DNA from: Cyanobacteriota bacterium
GTDB lineage: Bacteria > Cyanobacteriota > Cyanobacteriia > PCC-6307 > Cyanobiaceae
Direction of reading: 5' to 3'
NCBI GenBank assembly: GCA_947463165.1
Contig: CANHSW010000077.1
Span: 1-8,573 of the forward strand
DNA: 8,573 nucleotides
Made by a program: the position numbers and the translations under genes
Notes under the pieces: generated by a model
Database searches by the model: none
Told to the model about the DNA's origin: nothing
Seen by the model: only the letters and a program-made list of their open reading frames with translations
Part shown: positions 7,075 to 8,573 of the stretch, piece by piece
How the letters are laid out: every line of letters begins with the position of its first letter
How positions within the stretch are numbered: the first letter of the stretch is position 1

Positions 7075-7542
7075 TTGGCCATCAGCAACCGCAATCCCCA
7101 CCAGCCTGGCTCGCTCACGGGCCAGCAGCGCGCCCAGTTGCGGCTGCGCTCGATCGGCTGGGCCCTGATCGCCGCTCTGGTGGCAGGCGCCATCGGCTTG
7201 GGTTGGGCTGCTGTGGCTGGGGAGGCACCGCTGGCCAGGGCCAGTGGCCTGCTGGATGCGGCGCTAAGGGCCGGCGGCTGCGGCTTTTTTTATGGCTTGC
7301 TGGCCTTTCACCTGCAGCGGGTCGATCCCGATGACGGCCACCTGCAGGCGGGCCTGGTGGGGGCGGTTTGCGGCCTGCTGAGTTTGGCGGCTCCCCTTGC
7401 CGGATGGTCGCCGGCGGGGGTGCCCCTGCCAGCTGTGATGATGGCTGCTGTAAGTAGGTGGCTGCCGCTCTGGCTGCCCCTGATCGGCAGTGCGCTGCTG
7501 CTGCACACAGCGCAGCGTCAACTGCCAGTACTCCGGCCCTGA
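7075..7542 (+). CDS. small polytopic membrane protein of unknown function
   Basis: The product is 155 residues. A basic, polar N-terminus (residues 1-26, several Arg/Gln) precedes about four hydrophobic segments: roughly 28-48 ([18 protein letters not shown]), 64-81 ([17 protein letters not shown]), 90-110 ([20 protein letters not shown]) and 119-145. A short acidic loop, RVDPDDGH, lies between the second and third. I do not recognise a named family; the gene resembles conserved hypothetical membrane proteins of marine and freshwater picocyanobacteria. The start is TTG at 7075, the first possible start after an in-frame TGA at 7036, with GGAG at 7061-7064 at a workable distance. Its stop TGA (7540-7542) overlaps the ATG of the SNF2 gene by one base, so the two are probably translated together. 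No function can be given from sequence. Confidence 0.8.
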   Translation: MAISNRNPHQPGSLTGQQRAQLRLRSIGWALIAALVAGAIGLGWAAVAGEAPLARASGLLDAALRAGGCGFFYGLLAFHLQRVDPDDGHLQAGLVGAVCGLLSLAAPLAGWSPAGVPLPAVMMAAVSRWLPLWLPLIGSALLLHTAQRQLPVLRP

Positions 7543-8573
7543 TGAGCCTGCTGCACGCCACCTGGCTGTTTCCCCCCGAAGGTGCGGGCGGTCGCCTGTT
7601 GCTCTGGGCGGATACCTGGCGCGTGGCTGAGCCGATCGCCCCCAGCGGCGAGGCGGCCGCCCATCCCTTTTCCTTGAACGTTGACGATCTGGCCACCTGG
7701 CTGGACGAGAGCGACCTGTGGTCGGAAGATCTGCGCCCTGCCACCGCCAGCCTCACCCTGCCCAGTCGGGCCCTGGTGGGCAAGGGCGGCCGCAAGCCCA
7801 ATGGGGCCGCCTGGAGTGGCCTGCCGCTGCTGGCGGGCGAACCGATCCCCAAGGGGGTGGAGTGGTGGCCCTGGCAGGTGGAGGGCCTGGCCCTGAAGCC
7901 CGCCGCCGCCAGCGAGTGGCTCAGCCGTCTGCCCCTCTCCGGCGACCATCCCGACCTGGCCGATGACCTGCGCTGGTGGACCCACTTGCAGCGCTGGTGC
8001 CTGAGCCTGATCGCCCGGGGCCGCTGGCTGCCCCTGGTGGAGGAGGGGCGGGCCCACTGGCTGCCGCTGCTCAACCGGGAGGACGATCGCCATCGGCTGG
8101 AGACCCTGGCCATCAGCCTGCCCCAGGTGGCCACCTGCGCCATCGGCGATGGCCGCAAACCGGAACTCGCCCTCAGCTGCCGGCGGCCGGGTAGTGGTCG
8201 GTTGCGGGTGGCCAGCTTCCTGGAAACGCTGCTCGATGGCCAGCTGCGCCAGGGTTTTGCGGCCCAGGCCAGCGAGGAGCTCGACCCGCTGCTGGGCGCC
8301 TGGCAACAGGCCCTGGGGCCCGGGGAGGGGCAGCTCAAGCTCGATGAGGAGGAGACCGAACGGCTGGAGGTGGCCACCCACCACTGGCGCGAGGCGGTGG
8401 CCGGCAAGGTGGCGCCAGCTCGCACCTGCCTGGAACTCGCGGCCCCGCCGGAGGGGGAGGAGCTCTGGGAGCTGAGCCTGGCGCTGCAGGCGGAGGCCGA
8501 CCCCAGCCTCAAGGTGCCGGCGGCCACGGTGTGGGCCAGTGGCGATCGCCAGCTGCAGCTGGGGGAGATAGCA
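7542..8573 (+). CDS. SNF2-family helicase, N-terminal accessory region (continues beyond right edge)
   Basis: There are 344 codons, open to the window edge. The visible part is the non-catalytic N-terminal region found in bacterial SNF2/RapA-like DEAD/DEAH helicases: SLLHATWLFP (2-11), LLLWADTWRV (19-28), the tryptophan-rich GVEWWPWQV (105-113), RWWTHLQRW (144-152), LPLLNREDDRHRLE (174-187), and the signature TCLELAAPPEGEELWEL followed by LQAEADPSL-VPAATVW (295-331). In this family the ATPase domain with Walker A, DEAH and the helicase C-terminal domain follows several hundred residues later, so it is not in view. The predicted role, ATP-driven remodelling of nucleic acid or protein-nucleic acid complexes, comes from the family and has not been shown for these cyanobacterial proteins. 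The start is ATG in TGATG overlap with the membrane-protein gene. No separate ribosome binding site is seen, which supports translational coupling. Confidence 0.85.
   Translation, partial: MSLLHATWLFPPEGAGGRLLLWADTWRVAEPIAPSGEAAAHPFSLNVDDLATWLDESDLWSEDLRPATASLTLPSRALVGKGGRKPNGAAWSGLPLLAGEPIPKGVEWWPWQVEGLALKPAAASEWLSRLPLSGDHPDLADDLRWWTHLQRWCLSLIARGRWLPLVEEGRAHWLPLLNREDDRHRLETLAISLPQVATCAIGDGRKPELALSCRRPGSGRLRVASFLETLLDGQLRQGFAAQASEELDPLLGAWQQALGPGEGQLKLDEEETERLEVATHHWREAVAGKVAPARTCLELAAPPEGEELWELSLALQAEADPSLKVPAATVWASGDRQLQLGEIA
8542..8549. repeat. HIP1 octamer
   Basis: A second perfect GCGATCGC, again in the ten-base context GGCGATCGCC, lies within the SNF2 gene. Together with the copy in speA it supports a cyanobacterial origin of the GC-rich part of the window. 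Confidence 0.7.

Noticed and set aside
7115..8527. 470-codon open frame on the minus strand
   Set aside because: It opposes both the membrane-protein gene and the SNF2 gene; its Ser/Arg/Pro-rich composition is typical of a shadow frame.

Overview
The window looks like chromosomal DNA from a cyanobacterium of the Cyanobium / freshwater or coastal Synechococcus group (picocyanobacteria). The predicted SpeA, AlaS, SIMPL-domain and SNF2-type proteins all resemble, from memory, the versions found in that group. Most of the window is GC-rich, and two copies of the cyanobacterial HIP1 octamer GCGATCGC are present (2554-2561 and 8542-8549). This assignment is by recognition only; no database search was possible.

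Layout. Bases 1-542 (minus strand) hold the first 180 codons of an RTX-type calcium-binding protein that runs off the left edge. Bases 543-1449 form a gene-poor, AT-richer spacer of about 0.9 kb. It holds several inverted repeats, a plausible promoter for the RTX gene, and two plausible promoters and a structured leader for the next gene. speA (1450-3429, plus) encodes biosynthetic arginine decarboxylase. It converges on a two-gene minus-strand unit in which alaS (alanyl-tRNA synthetase, 7006-4277) is followed after 13 bases by a secreted SIMPL/DUF541-domain protein (4263-3472). Diverging from alaS is a plus-strand pair: a 155-residue membrane protein of unknown function (7075-7542) and an SNF2-family helicase (from 7542, cut by the right edge). 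Their stop and start codons overlap as TGATG.

How the genes relate. The part from about 1.3 kb rightwards reads as ordinary, compact housekeeping chromosome: polyamine synthesis, tRNA charging and a helicase. The left 1.3 kb differs in base composition and content (secreted repeat protein plus long non-coding spacer) and may be accessory DNA next to the conserved block.

I see no clear new defence, mobile or biosynthetic system here. The observations most worth a second look are a 49-base imperfect hairpin in the spacer, a hairpin with an embedded nine-codon reading frame in the speA leader, and the uncharacterised membrane protein coupled to the SNF2 helicase.
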